Part shown: positions 15,572 through 24,255 of the stretch, piece after piece
Position numbering within the stretch: position 1 is the stretch's first letter
Layout of the letters: each line of letters begins with the position of its first letter
Source of the DNA: Flavobacteriales bacterium UBA3364
GTDB taxonomy: Bacteria > Bacteroidota > Bacteroidia > Flavobacteriales_F > PHOS-HE28
Reading direction: 5' to 3'
NCBI GenBank assembly: GCA_002360495.1
Contig: DEQO01000112.1
Span: forward strand, 1 to 50,814
Length of the DNA stretch: 50,814 bases
Notes under the pieces: model-generated
Seen by the model: only the letters and a program-made list of their open reading frames with translations
Database searches by the model: none
What the model was told of the DNA's origin: nothing
Translations under genes and position numbers: made by a program

Positions 15572-18046
15572 TCAAGGAGTTTTATTCTCGAATTCCTTCA
15601 ATACCTCAGGACGACCATTCTCATGCGCTCTCTGCCGGAGGGTCTCCAAGACAAGATCGGCTTGCACATCACCCCTATCGGTCGGCGTTCCGATGGCCCG
15701 TGCGCAATCGACCAGATACCTGAGCGCCTCCGATGGTCGCCCAGCGTCCTGAGCACATTCATGCATTACCCACGCCGCAAGAAGATTCGGGGCGAGTGAA
15801 TACGAATCCTCGGCGAGAACAACAGCTCTTCCAGGATCGCCATTGGACCGGGCGCAACGTGCCATCCTGGCTTTCGTTACCACAATACCCGGAAATGTGG
15901 GCGGTTTGGATCGGGCATAGATATCGATGACATGTTGATAGTGCAGCATGGCCTCTTGCCCATGGCCCAAGCGTTCTTCGGCCTGGCCAAGGCCCGACTC
16001 TCCGGAAGCCAGGCTCATTTCACCTTTGGCACCAAGCTGCTCGCCTATAGCGACCACCCGTTGGAAGCTGGCCAAGGAAGAATCGGGATGACCTGTCCTC
16101 ATCTGGATATCACCTACGGTCCAAAAAGCATCAGCGACCAGAGGGCTATTCTCACCGAATCGTGCGAGGCGGATCGCAAGTGCTTCGCGTGCCGTGGATA
16201 ACGCCTCATCCGAACGGCCGGCTGCCAATAAAGTGCCTGACATGTTGTGCAGTACAGTAACTACGCGTGCGTGATCAACACCATATATGATGCGGAAGAT
16301 CCGAAGGGCCTCTTCATAGTGAACTACGGCCTCCTCATGGCGGCCAAGGGCACTCAATGCATAGGCCATATTGTTGCTGTGGGTAGCAAGGGACCCATCG
16401 TTGGATTGCAGCAGGTTCGAATCGATGCCGTATACCGTCCGCAGATCTTGCAAGGCCCCCTGATGATCGCCCATTCTCATCCGCGTGGTCGCGATATTGC
16501 TCAACGCACGTGATGTTCTGGAATGGATCCTGCCATACTTGCGTTCGCTCAATTCCAAGGCCTTTGTGTAAGCGGCCATCGCTTCAGGATACCGCTCCAG
16601 ACAGTTGAATGCGCTCGCTGAACTCGTGTACGCAGAGTTCAGATCGACATCCCGTACGCCTGCTGCGATCAGTTCCTCCTTCAGATCGGTGCTCCGCTGG
16701 AACATCGCCAGCGCCTCCTCGCAGTTCATTTGTTCCCGCAACTGTAGACCGAGTGAGCGTAGAAGTTCCGCTTCCACGATCCCACCCGCAAGAGTTGTAC
16801 CCTGTATGCTGTCAAAGGCCATGTGCAGGTATACAAGGGCCGAATCCGTTTGCCCTCGAATTCCAAGAACACCTGCAAGGGCTGACAATGACTGGATAGA
16901 TGCCGACGCATCCGTTGACAAGGCCGTCGAGCGCACTGCAAGGTTGCTGCGATAAAGGTCCTCTGCTGGACCGTAGGCACCTTCATCCTCAAGAACCATC
17001 CCCAGTGCCAGTCTTGCACGTGCGGTCTCATCATGCCCGGGACCCAGATGCTCGCTCAACAGATCAAGACTCTCCTGCAATTCATCGTGGGCTTCGGCAA
17101 CATGATCCATGTCGTGGTGCAGCAAACCCATACTGCGTAGCAGATACGCACGATCCAGCGGAACAAAGACATCGGAATGTTCATCCATGATCTCCTTCAT
17201 TTGTACGAACGCGGCCAGTTCCTGGCGCAGGTCCAACGAAATGTGGAACACATCCGCACGTAAGCGATAGCTATCGAATACTTGGCGAATGACGGAATTC
17301 GACCTTCCGATCAATTCCTCACCCCTTGCCTTGCGATCCAGGGTTTCCTTGAGATCCTTGTCCAAACGATCCTTGTCCAGCAATAGCAGCGTGCTATCCA
17401 CTTCGCCCCGCTGGAATGCCTGGTACGCCTCGCGATAGATAGCGGACGCGTTATCCAGGTCGATCAGGGAGAATGATCGGGCCAGGTCTACCGCTTGCGC
17501 CAGTGCATTCTCTTTTCGGCGTTCCAATAGTTCAAGCGCCGCGCCAAGGTCGGCCAGCGTGTCACCAAAGGACCTTCCCAACTCATTCAAGCGGGTCTCC
17601 AGCGCGACATCCTCGTTGCGCAGCTTATCCAAGCTGCGTGCATATCCGGCCTCGATCCGCCCTCTGGCCACAGCATAAAAACGCAACTGCATCTCCGCCA
17701 ATTTCACGGACTCGGCCAGGACCACCTCTACTTCCGTAATACGCCCAAGGGTCACCCGATCCAGGTCCATTCCGTTCACCACTTCAAAACCCGGCTTGGT
17801 CACGGTTAGGCGCACAGAGCTTCCGGCCTGCAACCCAAGGAACTGTAGAACGAAGCCACCATCCTTGTCCGTGGTCACTGCCTTTGCGGCATCCGCACGA
17901 ATGCTCGCACGCTCTACTGGGATGCGGCTCCCTGTTTCGAATTGTGAGTTATGCAGAACCACGGTGCCCGAAAGGGTGATGGGTTGTGCATAGATCAATG
18001 ACGTGGACCAAAGGAAAACGAACAGGGCTGGGATACGCATGCTCAT
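15572..18046 (-). CDS. Secreted/periplasmic tetratricopeptide-repeat protein with N-terminal carboxypeptidase-regulatory-like domain
   Basis: 824 aa from ATG 18046; the frame reaches 18097, but the signal peptide ('RIPALFVFLWSTSLIYAQ') sets the start here. Residues ~22-110 form a small beta-sandwich of the carboxypeptidase-D-regulatory type ('TLSGTVVLHNSQFE', 'TTDKDGGFVLQFLGLQAG', 'TVTKPGFEVV'). A charged helical region covers ~110-270. About ten TPR units run from ~290 to ~750, several with the 'A...Y..AL.I....G..H' pattern of kinesin-light-chain-like TPRs ('HEEAVVHYEEALRIFRIIYG'). It probably serves as a protein-binding scaffold. Unlike many Bacteroidota TPR proteins of this kind, no histidine kinase or DNA-binding domain follows. 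Confidence 0.82.
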   Translation of the reverse strand: MSMRIPALFVFLWSTSLIYAQPITLSGTVVLHNSQFETGSRIPVERASIRADAAKAVTTDKDGGFVLQFLGLQAGSSVRLTVTKPGFEVVNGMDLDRVTLGRITEVEVVLAESVKLAEMQLRFYAVARGRIEAGYARSLDKLRNEDVALETRLNELGRSFGDTLADLGAALELLERRKENALAQAVDLARSFSLIDLDNASAIYREAYQAFQRGEVDSTLLLLDKDRLDKDLKETLDRKARGEELIGRSNSVIRQVFDSYRLRADVFHISLDLRQELAAFVQMKEIMDEHSDVFVPLDRAYLLRSMGLLHHDMDHVAEAHDELQESLDLLSEHLGPGHDETARARLALGMVLEDEGAYGPAEDLYRSNLAVRSTALSTDASASIQSLSALAGVLGIRGQTDSALVYLHMAFDSIQGTTLAGGIVEAELLRSLGLQLREQMNCEEALAMFQRSTDLKEELIAAGVRDVDLNSAYTSSASAFNCLERYPEAMAAYTKALELSERKYGRIHSRTSRALSNIATTRMRMGDHQGALQDLRTVYGIDSNLLQSNDGSLATHSNNMAYALSALGRHEEAVVHYEEALRIFRIIYGVDHARVVTVLHNMSGTLLAAGRSDEALSTAREALAIRLARFGENSPLVADAFWTVGDIQMRTGHPDSSLASFQRVVAIGEQLGAKGEMSLASGESGLGQAEERLGHGQEAMLHYQHVIDIYARSKPPTFPGIVVTKARMARCARSNGDPGRAVVLAEDSYSLAPNLLAAWVMHECAQDAGRPSEALRYLVDCARAIGTPTDRGDVQADLVLETLRQRAHENGRPEVLKEFENKTP

Positions 18047-18124
18047 CCTGAAAGATAAGTAGGCGCTCTGAACGAACCTTCGCGGTGGCGTGCGCAATAC
18101 CCACTATTCGGTATAGGCAGGGGT

Positions 18125-18694
18125 CTATGGCCCGCCGTGTACCCAATTCGCCATCATCTTCTCCCCCACCGGCGTCAACACGCTTTCGGGATGGAATTGC
18201 ACGCCGCATACATCATGGCGTGTATGCCGGACGGCCATGACCACACCCGCCTCACTACGAGCGGTGATCCGTAGTGCTTCCGGAAGTGTTTTCGGATCCG
18301 CGGCCCAGCTATGGTAGAGGCCCACCTCGAAACGTTCCGGTAGTCCGGTGAAGAGCGCGTCGACGGGCTCTTCCGGAATGCAGGGCACAGCTACACCATG
18401 CATAACACGCGCTTGGTTGAACAAAGTCCCACCGCACACTTCAACGATCGCTTGCATGCCCAAACAGACACCGAGGATAGGATGAGTCGGCAACAACTTG
18501 GATAAAAGCTCCATCATGATCCCCGCCTCAGCCGGCAGGCCGGGCCCTGGCGAAAGCACGATACGCTCGTAGTGCGCAGCATCGTCAACGGTGATGGCAT
18601 CGTTGCGCACCACGTCCACCTCGGCATGCGGCTCCAGCAAGTGGTGCAGGTTCCAGGTGAAGCTGTCGTAGTTGTCCAGCAGGAGGATGCGCAT
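18125..18694 (-). CDS. pabA: Aminodeoxychorismate/anthranilate synthase component II (class I glutamine amidotransferase)
   Basis: 189 aa, full length for the family. 'LLLDNYDSFTWNL' opens the protein, the oxyanion segment is 'LSPGPGLPAEAG', the nucleophile is Cys77 in 'GVCLGMQA', and His168 and Glu170 sit in 'QFHPESVLTP'. It releases ammonia from glutamine for chorismate amination, in folate or tryptophan synthesis. It stands alone here, without component I or trp genes, so the folate (PabA) role or a shared role is more likely than a trp-operon role; this is inference. Confidence 0.9.
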   Translation of the reverse strand: MRILLLDNYDSFTWNLHHLLEPHAEVDVVRNDAITVDDAAHYERIVLSPGPGLPAEAGIMMELLSKLLPTHPILGVCLGMQAIVEVCGGTLFNQARVMHGVAVPCIPEEPVDALFTGLPERFEVGLYHSWAADPKTLPEALRITARSEAGVVMAVRHTRHDVCGVQFHPESVLTPVGEKMMANWVHGGP

Positions 18695-18811
18695 GGGTGG
18701 GGCGAAGGTCGTTCAATGCTCGTACACCTTCCATCACACCACGTGATATCATCCCGTCCACCGAGTTAGCTTGTGGACCGCCGATCGACGGAAAACACAA
18801 CACACATTCAA

Positions 18812-19195
18812 ATGGACAACACGACAAACGCCCTCAACTGGTTCGAGATCGCCACCAACGACCTGGACCGCGCACAGAAGTTCTACGAAACCGTTTTCAA
18901 CATCAAAATGGAACCAATGGACCTGGACCAGCTCCAGATGCGCATGTTCCCCGGAGAAGGCGCGAACGGCAAAGTGGGCGGCGCCATCGTGAAGAGCGGC
19001 ATGCACAAGCCCAGCAAGGAAGGCGCCCTCATCTACCTCAATGCCAACCCGGACCTGAGTGCTGCACTCGGTCGCGTGGAGAAAGCCGGTGGCAAGGTGC
19101 TCATGCCCAAGACGCACATCAGCGACGACATCGGCTACATGGCCTTCTTCATGGATACTGAGGGGAACGCAGTGGCGATGCACTCGAACGGGTGA
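18812..19195 (+). CDS. VOC (glyoxalase/bleomycin-resistance) family protein
   Basis: 127 aa from ATG 18812 (an in-frame ATG at 18773 adds 13 unlikely residues). Two beta-alpha-beta-beta-beta modules: 'LNWFEIATNDLDRAQKFYETVF' starts the first and 'ALIYLNANPDLSAALGRVEKAGG' the second, ending 'GYMAFFMDTEGNAVAMHS'. This is the subgroup with 'WFEI...D..RA..FYE', common in Bacteroidota. The substrate is unknown and the usual metal-binding His at the first position is replaced by Glu or absent, so this may not be a lyase. Confidence 0.85.
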   Translation: MDNTTNALNWFEIATNDLDRAQKFYETVFNIKMEPMDLDQLQMRMFPGEGANGKVGGAIVKSGMHKPSKEGALIYLNANPDLSAALGRVEKAGGKVLMPKTHISDDIGYMAFFMDTEGNAVAMHSNG

Positions 19196-19197
19196 AT

Positions 19198-19254
19198 CAG
19201 GGGCAGAGGCGGAGGCAGGGGTCCTCAACGCGCATTTCCTGCCTCTTGCCCCTG
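19198..19254. repeat. GC-rich inverted repeat between converging genes
   Basis: The left arm at 19198-19219 and the right arm CCTGCCTCTTGCCCCTG (19238-19254) pair with one short bulge. The right arm lies within the last codons of the DUF4260 gene. There is no T-run, so it may be an mRNA-stabilising or dispersed repeat rather than a classical terminator. Confidence 0.5.
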
Positions 19255-19662
19255 CACCTTGCCTTTCCCCTTTCCGATCCACCCCAAATGCGTGTGGTGG
19301 AAGTTGTCGCCGAACTTGAGGCCGTAGCCGAACATGCGGTCCATGCTGGCGTGACCGAACAGGATGATGCCAGCGATCAGCGGCGGTGTTGCCCGGACCT
19401 CACCCATGTCGCTGGCCCAGAGCAGGAGCACCTCGGCCATGCTTGGAACAGCGAACAGCAGCAACAGCACCGCTATCCCTTTGTGGTGAAACACATTGTA
19501 AGTGATCGCGCCAACGCGCTGATCCACCAGGTATCCGAGCATGCCGATATCAGGCCCCAGGACAAGCAGAACGTAAACCCACCACGCCACATCGAATTGA
19601 TGAAGCGCCATCGCGCACAAGAGGAACTGCGCCAGTTCTTCAAGCTTCAATAGGTTCTTCAT
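19225..19662 (-). CDS. DUF4260 family membrane protein
   Basis: 145 aa with about four hydrophobic helices. Signatures of the family are the N-terminal 'KLEELAQFLLCAMALHQF', the middle 'GPDIGMLGYLVDQRVGAITYNVFHHKG' and the C-terminal 'ILFGHASMDRMFGYGLKF..NFHHTHLGWIGK'. Family members usually end at that last 'IGK'; here about 14 further residues ('GKGKVQGQEAGNAR') are encoded by the inverted repeat, so the tail is probably non-native. Function unknown; the conserved His and Asp residues hint at a metal or substrate site in the membrane. Confidence 0.85.
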   Translation of the reverse strand: MKNLLKLEELAQFLLCAMALHQFDVAWWVYVLLVLGPDIGMLGYLVDQRVGAITYNVFHHKGIAVLLLLFAVPSMAEVLLLWASDMGEVRATPPLIAGIILFGHASMDRMFGYGLKFGDNFHHTHLGWIGKGKGKVQGQEAGNAR

Positions 19663-19768
19663 CGTAGAAGTTCGTTCACGTTCGCAGTGTTTCTATGCCG
19701 TAGGACCGATCCGCTCCCACGGAAGGAGGTATTCCACGCTCACAAGGGCACATGAGCACTTGTGCAAT

Positions 19769-20530
19769 TCACCAAACGATCCCCACCGGGCAATGATCGC
19801 TCCCCATCACCTCGTTGAGGATGAACGCCTCCTTCACCTTCTTCTCGAAGCCCTTGCTGACGAGCACATAATCGATGCGCCAGCCCACGTTCTTCTCGCG
19901 TGCACCGAAACGCTGGCTCCACCAGCTGTATTTCACCACTTCGGGGTTCAGGTACCGGAACGTATCCACATAGCCGACGCTCAGTAATGCGGCGATGCCA
20001 TCGATCTCGCTCTGCATATAGCCAGCGGTCTTGTTATAGTTCGGCTTCGGGCGCGCGAGGTCGATGGGTTGATGCGCCACGTTGAGATCGCCGGTGAAGA
20101 TGACGGGGAGTTTCCCTGCGGCCAATTCCACGAGATGCGCGCGCAGTGCTGCGTCCCACACCCCGCGATAACCCAATCGTTTCAGGTCCTGGCCGCTGTT
20201 GGGGACGTAGGTGTTCACCACGACATGGTCCTTGAAGGTGGCCGTGATCACGCGGCCTTCGGTGTCGTGCTCCTTCACGCCGATGCCGTATTCGACGCGT
20301 ACGGGCTTCTCCTTGCTAAGGATGGCGGTACCGCTGTATCCGGGCTTCTCCGCCGAATGTGCATGCAGGTGATAGCCATCAGCACCCTTGAGCGCCTCGG
20401 CTACCTGTTCCGGTGTGGCCTTGGTCTCCTGGAAACAGACGATGTCCGCTGCGATCTGCTTCAGCGATGTGTGAAGGCCTTTCGTGACACTGGCCCGAAT
20501 GCCGTTCACATTGAAGGAGACGAGTTTCAT
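19769..20530 (-). CDS. xth: Exodeoxyribonuclease III / AP endonuclease
   Basis: 253 aa from ATG 20530; the frame reaches 20698, but the family begins at 'MKLVSFNVNGIRA'. Catalytic residues are visible: Asn7, Glu35 in 'CFQETK', Asp148 and Asn150 in 'GDLNVAH', and the Asp245-His246 pair in 'GSDHCPV'. It cuts DNA at abasic sites and trims 3' ends in base excision repair. Length and motifs are normal, and it appears to be a single-gene transcript. Confidence 0.93.
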   Translation of the reverse strand: MKLVSFNVNGIRASVTKGLHTSLKQIAADIVCFQETKATPEQVAEALKGADGYHLHAHSAEKPGYSGTAILSKEKPVRVEYGIGVKEHDTEGRVITATFKDHVVVNTYVPNSGQDLKRLGYRGVWDAALRAHLVELAAGKLPVIFTGDLNVAHQPIDLARPKPNYNKTAGYMQSEIDGIAALLSVGYVDTFRYLNPEVVKYSWWSQRFGAREKNVGWRIDYVLVSKGFEKKVKEAFILNEVMGSDHCPVGIVW

Positions 20531-20858
20531 GGGTCGGAATGCAATATCTGCCGAAGATGCGAACCTACGCCATGGCGGATCGTAAGCACATGGTGGAACC
20601 TGCACGGTCGGCGTGGCGCAGTCCCGATCGGATGGGACGATCGGAAAGCGTTGGTATTTCCGGCTTTCAACAGTTAAATGTTCATAAGGTCCTAGCACTG
20701 CAAGGGAAAGCGACGATCATGGAAAAGAACTTCATCGGGCTGGTTGCTCCATTCGGCACCTGTGGTCGGTCATCCGCCCAAAAGTCGCGTTCCGTTCCGC
20801 TCGATCCCCCATTCTTTGCCGCGTTTTCACGCTTCGCCATCCCAAGAAAGTACATCGC
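20531..20858. other. 328-nt divergent intergenic region between xth and the first DUF1800 gene
   Basis: No convincing gene. It holds a perfect 7-bp inverted repeat, CCGATCG (20624-20630), 7-nt loop, CGATCGG (20638-20644), which could be a regulatory site or a hairpin. The open frames crossing it have no signal peptide or family motif. Confidence 0.4.
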
Positions 20859-22520
20859 ATGCCAGTAACACCCTACACCGGCACCTTCGGCCGCGCCGAG
20901 CTGAAGCACTTGCTGCAACGCTCCATGTTCGGGGCCACCAACGCGGATCTGGCCCATTTCGCGGGGCAATCCCTGAACCAGGTGGTGGATGCGCTGCTCA
21001 CCATCGGCCCGGCTCCTGCGCCACCGGTGAAGAACTATTGGGTGTTGAGCGGTGGCAACCCCAACCCCAACGGGATCGACCCGAACGTAGCCTTCGGCAG
21101 TACATGGGTGAACACCCCCAACGTGGTCGCCAGCGTGGATGCCAATACAGGCCGCATGAGCAGTTTCATGTCCTGGCGCACCGGGCTGATGATAACCCAG
21201 GACCGCACGTTGGAGGAGAAGCTCGTGATGTTCTGGTACAACCATATGCCGATCCAGATCAGTGTGGTCTACAACGGTGCCTTGTGGTACGGATACGACA
21301 AGCTGCTGCGTGAACATTGTGTCGGGAATTTCAGGCAGTTCATGTACGACGTCACCGTGGACCCCTGCATGCTTCTCTACCTGAACGGGCGTTTGAACAC
21401 CGCTACGGCACCCGATGAGAACTATGCACGGGAACTCATGGAACTATTCACCCTGGGTGAAGGCAGCGGATACACCGAAGCCGATGTGCAAGCGGCATCG
21501 CGCGTGCTCACCGGCTGGAGCACCCGTGAGGTCACGGACGCCGGAGCACCCATCCTGCCGGAGACCTTCTTCAACGCGGCCTGGCACGATACCTCCAACA
21601 AGACCTTCAGCGGGTTCTTCGCGAACACCGTCATCCAGGGCCAGAACGGCGCCAACGGCGGCGCAACGGAACTGAACGCGCTGCTGGACATGATCTTCGC
21701 ACGCCAGCAGGTGTCCCTCTTCATTTGTCGGCAGCTCTACCGCTTCTTCGTACACGGTGAGATCGATGCCGCCACGGAGGCGAACGTCATCGTCCCGCTG
21801 GCCGAACTCTTCCGGAACAACGCTTCATCTCCGGACCAGATGAAGATCGTGATCAAGGCCCTGCTGACGAGCGACCACTTCTTCAGCGCCAACATCCGCG
21901 CGTGCATGGTGATGAGCCCTGCGGACCTGATCATCGGACTGCTGCGCAAGTTGGACGCGCCATGGCCGAACGAGACCACCCAGATGGAGGCCCGTTACAA
22001 GATGTTCCTGGACACCTTCTACATGTGCCAGAACTGCGGGCAGGCCCTCTTGGACCCGCCCAGCGTGGCCGGCTGGAACGCCTACTTCCAGGAACCCCAG
22101 TTCGATGAACTGTGGATGAACAGCGCGAACTATGCCGCACGCAATTTCGTGATCCAAGCGATCATAGGGCAAGGCTACAGCACCGGCAACGACCTGTACC
22201 AGACCACGAGCCGCAACCTGTTGATGAAGGTGAGCCTACCGAATGTCGTGGCCCAGTTCTCCGACCCCACGGACCCGAACACCTTGGTGAGCGATGCAGC
22301 CGAACTGATGTTCGGCATTCCCGTGTCACAATCGGTGCGCGATCAGTTGAAGACTTCGCGGCTGCTGTTGGGCCAGCAGAACGACATCTACTGGACCGAC
22401 GCTTACGAGATCTACGCGGCGAACCCCAACACCACGGACCAGACCGCCCAAATGGTACCGAACCTGCTCTTGTACCTCTTCCTTGACATGGGCAAAGCCG
22501 CCGAGACACAAGTACACTGA
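20859..22520 (+). CDS. DUF1800 domain protein, copy 1
   Basis: 553 aa. It starts 'MPVTPYTGTFGRAELKHLLQ', which contains the family's N-terminal motif (LLxRxxFGAT). The core signature 'YARELMELFTLGEGSGYTEADVQAASRVLTGWS' (split here around residues 188-220) is typical, as is 'LLDPPSVAGWNAY'. No signal peptide is seen, unlike its partner. DUF1800 proteins are almost always paired with DUF1501 proteins, as here (20-nt gap). Their biochemical role is unknown. A second copy of the pair begins at 24256. Confidence 0.9.
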   Translation: MPVTPYTGTFGRAELKHLLQRSMFGATNADLAHFAGQSLNQVVDALLTIGPAPAPPVKNYWVLSGGNPNPNGIDPNVAFGSTWVNTPNVVASVDANTGRMSSFMSWRTGLMITQDRTLEEKLVMFWYNHMPIQISVVYNGALWYGYDKLLREHCVGNFRQFMYDVTVDPCMLLYLNGRLNTATAPDENYARELMELFTLGEGSGYTEADVQAASRVLTGWSTREVTDAGAPILPETFFNAAWHDTSNKTFSGFFANTVIQGQNGANGGATELNALLDMIFARQQVSLFICRQLYRFFVHGEIDAATEANVIVPLAELFRNNASSPDQMKIVIKALLTSDHFFSANIRACMVMSPADLIIGLLRKLDAPWPNETTQMEARYKMFLDTFYMCQNCGQALLDPPSVAGWNAYFQEPQFDELWMNSANYAARNFVIQAIIGQGYSTGNDLYQTTSRNLLMKVSLPNVVAQFSDPTDPNTLVSDAAELMFGIPVSQSVRDQLKTSRLLLGQQNDIYWTDAYEIYAANPNTTDQTAQMVPNLLLYLFLDMGKAAETQVH

Positions 22521-22540
22521 ACCGCCCGACACGCCAAGCC

Positions 22541-24118
22541 ATGAACAGACGAAACTTCCTCCGCTCAGCATCAGCGGCAACCATCGGTGGCATGACCGTG
22601 CGCGGATTCAGCAATCCGCTGATGAGCGCTTTGAACAACAGCGCTTCCGAGGACCGGGTGCTGGTGATCATCCAACTCATCGGCGGCAACGATGGCCTCA
22701 ACACCGTGATACCGCTCGACAACTACAGCCTGTTGAGCCAGCTGCGGCCACAGGTACTGATCCCGCAAAGTGCCGTGCTTCCTTTGCAGGGGCTGTCCGC
22801 CACAGGGCTCCATCCGGTGATGACCGGTATGCGCCAGCTATGGGAGCAGGACAAGCTCGCCATCGTGCAAGGGGTGGGCTATCCCCAGCCGAACTTCAGC
22901 CACTTCAGGGCCTCCGACATCTATGAGACCGGCTCGAATTCCGACGAGATCCTCCACTCCGGTTGGTCCGGGCGCTATCTGAACTTCGAGTACCCCAACT
23001 ATCCGGCGGGCTACCCGAATGCAGACATGCCCGATCCGCTCGCCATCCGGGTGGATGGTGGCGTGAGCATCGGCTTGCAGAACATGGGGGTGAGCATGGG
23101 CATGTCCATCAACAACACCAACGACCCGCTCAACCTGGTGGGTAACATCTTCACGGATCCGGTCACCGCTGATTGCAAAGGCGACAAACTCGCCATGACC
23201 CGCACGGTGCAGCGCCAGACCGACCTGTACGGCAATGTCATCGAGGCGGCTGCCGGTGCAGGCTGCAACCAGAGCACCTTGTACCCAACGGGTGGTGCAC
23301 CGGGCGCACAACTGGCGAACGCCCTGAAGATCGTGGCCCAACTGATCTGTGGTGGCCTGAAGACCAAGATCTACTGGGTAAGCATGGGCGGTTTCGATAC
23401 ACACTCCAACCAGGTGGGCGCCGATCATAGCACGGGGGCGCATGCCAACCTGCTCAAGGGCCTCAGCGATTCGATCCGCGCATTCCAGGACGACCTGAAC
23501 CTGCTGGGCCTGGAGGACCGCGTGCTGGGCATGACCTACAGCGAATTCGGCCGCCGGATCAAGAGCAACGCCTCATTCGGCACCGACCACGGTACCGCAC
23601 AGCCCATGTTCATCTTCGGGCAAAGCGTGATCCCGGGTATGCTGGGCACCAACCCTGTGATCCCTGCGAACACGACATCGGCCACCAACCTGGCCATGCA
23701 GTACGACTTCCGGTCGGTGTACGCGTCGATCCTGAGGGAATGGTTCTGCGTGGGGCAGGGCGATGTGAACGACATCCTCCTGGACACTTACCAGCCCTTG
23801 AATCTGGTGGATCCCGGAATGTGCATGAGCACTTCCGTGCATGATGCCAACCAACAAGCCGGTGAGGACCTGCTGTCCGTCTATCCCAACCCGTTCGTGG
23901 AGCGCACCACCGTGCAGTTCACGACCTATGGCGGCCCCACCCTGCTCCAGGTCTTCAACGAACAAGGCCAGGTGGTTCAGACCGTGATCTCCAAGGTGAT
24001 GCCGGCCGGTACGCACATGGCCGATGTGGACCTGGGCGACATGGTGACCGGAGTGTATTATGCACGCCTGCAGAACGGCAGCCGTCAGCAGGTGCGCAAC
24101 ATGTTGAAGGTGCGGTAG
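22541..24118 (+). CDS. DUF1501 protein, copy 1, with Tat-like signal and T9SS type A sorting domain
   Basis: 525 aa. A twin-arginine motif, RRNFLR, is at residues 3-8, followed by a mildly hydrophobic stretch. The alkaline-phosphatase/sulfatase-like fold is marked by 'IQLIGGNDGLNTVIPL' (~45-59), 'WVSMGGFDTHSNQ', 'MTYSEFGRRIKSN' and 'GTDHGTAQPMF'. The last ~80 residues ('LLSVYPNPFVERTTVQF' to 'QQVRNMLKVR') are a T9SS sorting domain. So the protein is predicted to cross the inner membrane folded via Tat, then the outer membrane via T9SS. The catalytic activity of DUF1501 is not established. Confidence 0.9.
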   Translation: MNRRNFLRSASAATIGGMTVRGFSNPLMSALNNSASEDRVLVIIQLIGGNDGLNTVIPLDNYSLLSQLRPQVLIPQSAVLPLQGLSATGLHPVMTGMRQLWEQDKLAIVQGVGYPQPNFSHFRASDIYETGSNSDEILHSGWSGRYLNFEYPNYPAGYPNADMPDPLAIRVDGGVSIGLQNMGVSMGMSINNTNDPLNLVGNIFTDPVTADCKGDKLAMTRTVQRQTDLYGNVIEAAAGAGCNQSTLYPTGGAPGAQLANALKIVAQLICGGLKTKIYWVSMGGFDTHSNQVGADHSTGAHANLLKGLSDSIRAFQDDLNLLGLEDRVLGMTYSEFGRRIKSNASFGTDHGTAQPMFIFGQSVIPGMLGTNPVIPANTTSATNLAMQYDFRSVYASILREWFCVGQGDVNDILLDTYQPLNLVDPGMCMSTSVHDANQQAGEDLLSVYPNPFVERTTVQFTTYGGPTLLQVFNEQGQVVQTVISKVMPAGTHMADVDLGDMVTGVYYARLQNGSRQQVRNMLKVR

Positions 24119-24255
24119 GGCTTCGGGGCATACCATGAGGGTCCGCTCCCCATGGAACTGGCGATCGGTCCGCACCGGTATTCGGAAGTAGTTGTTGATC
24201 CCGGATCGACCTTTGTCCTTCCGGAACGTCGTACACCCACGAAAGGACCGATCAC

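Noticed and set aside
20539..20868. Plus-strand open frame of 109 codons upstream of DUF1800
   Set aside because: No motif or signal peptide, and it overlaps the DUF1800 start out of frame.
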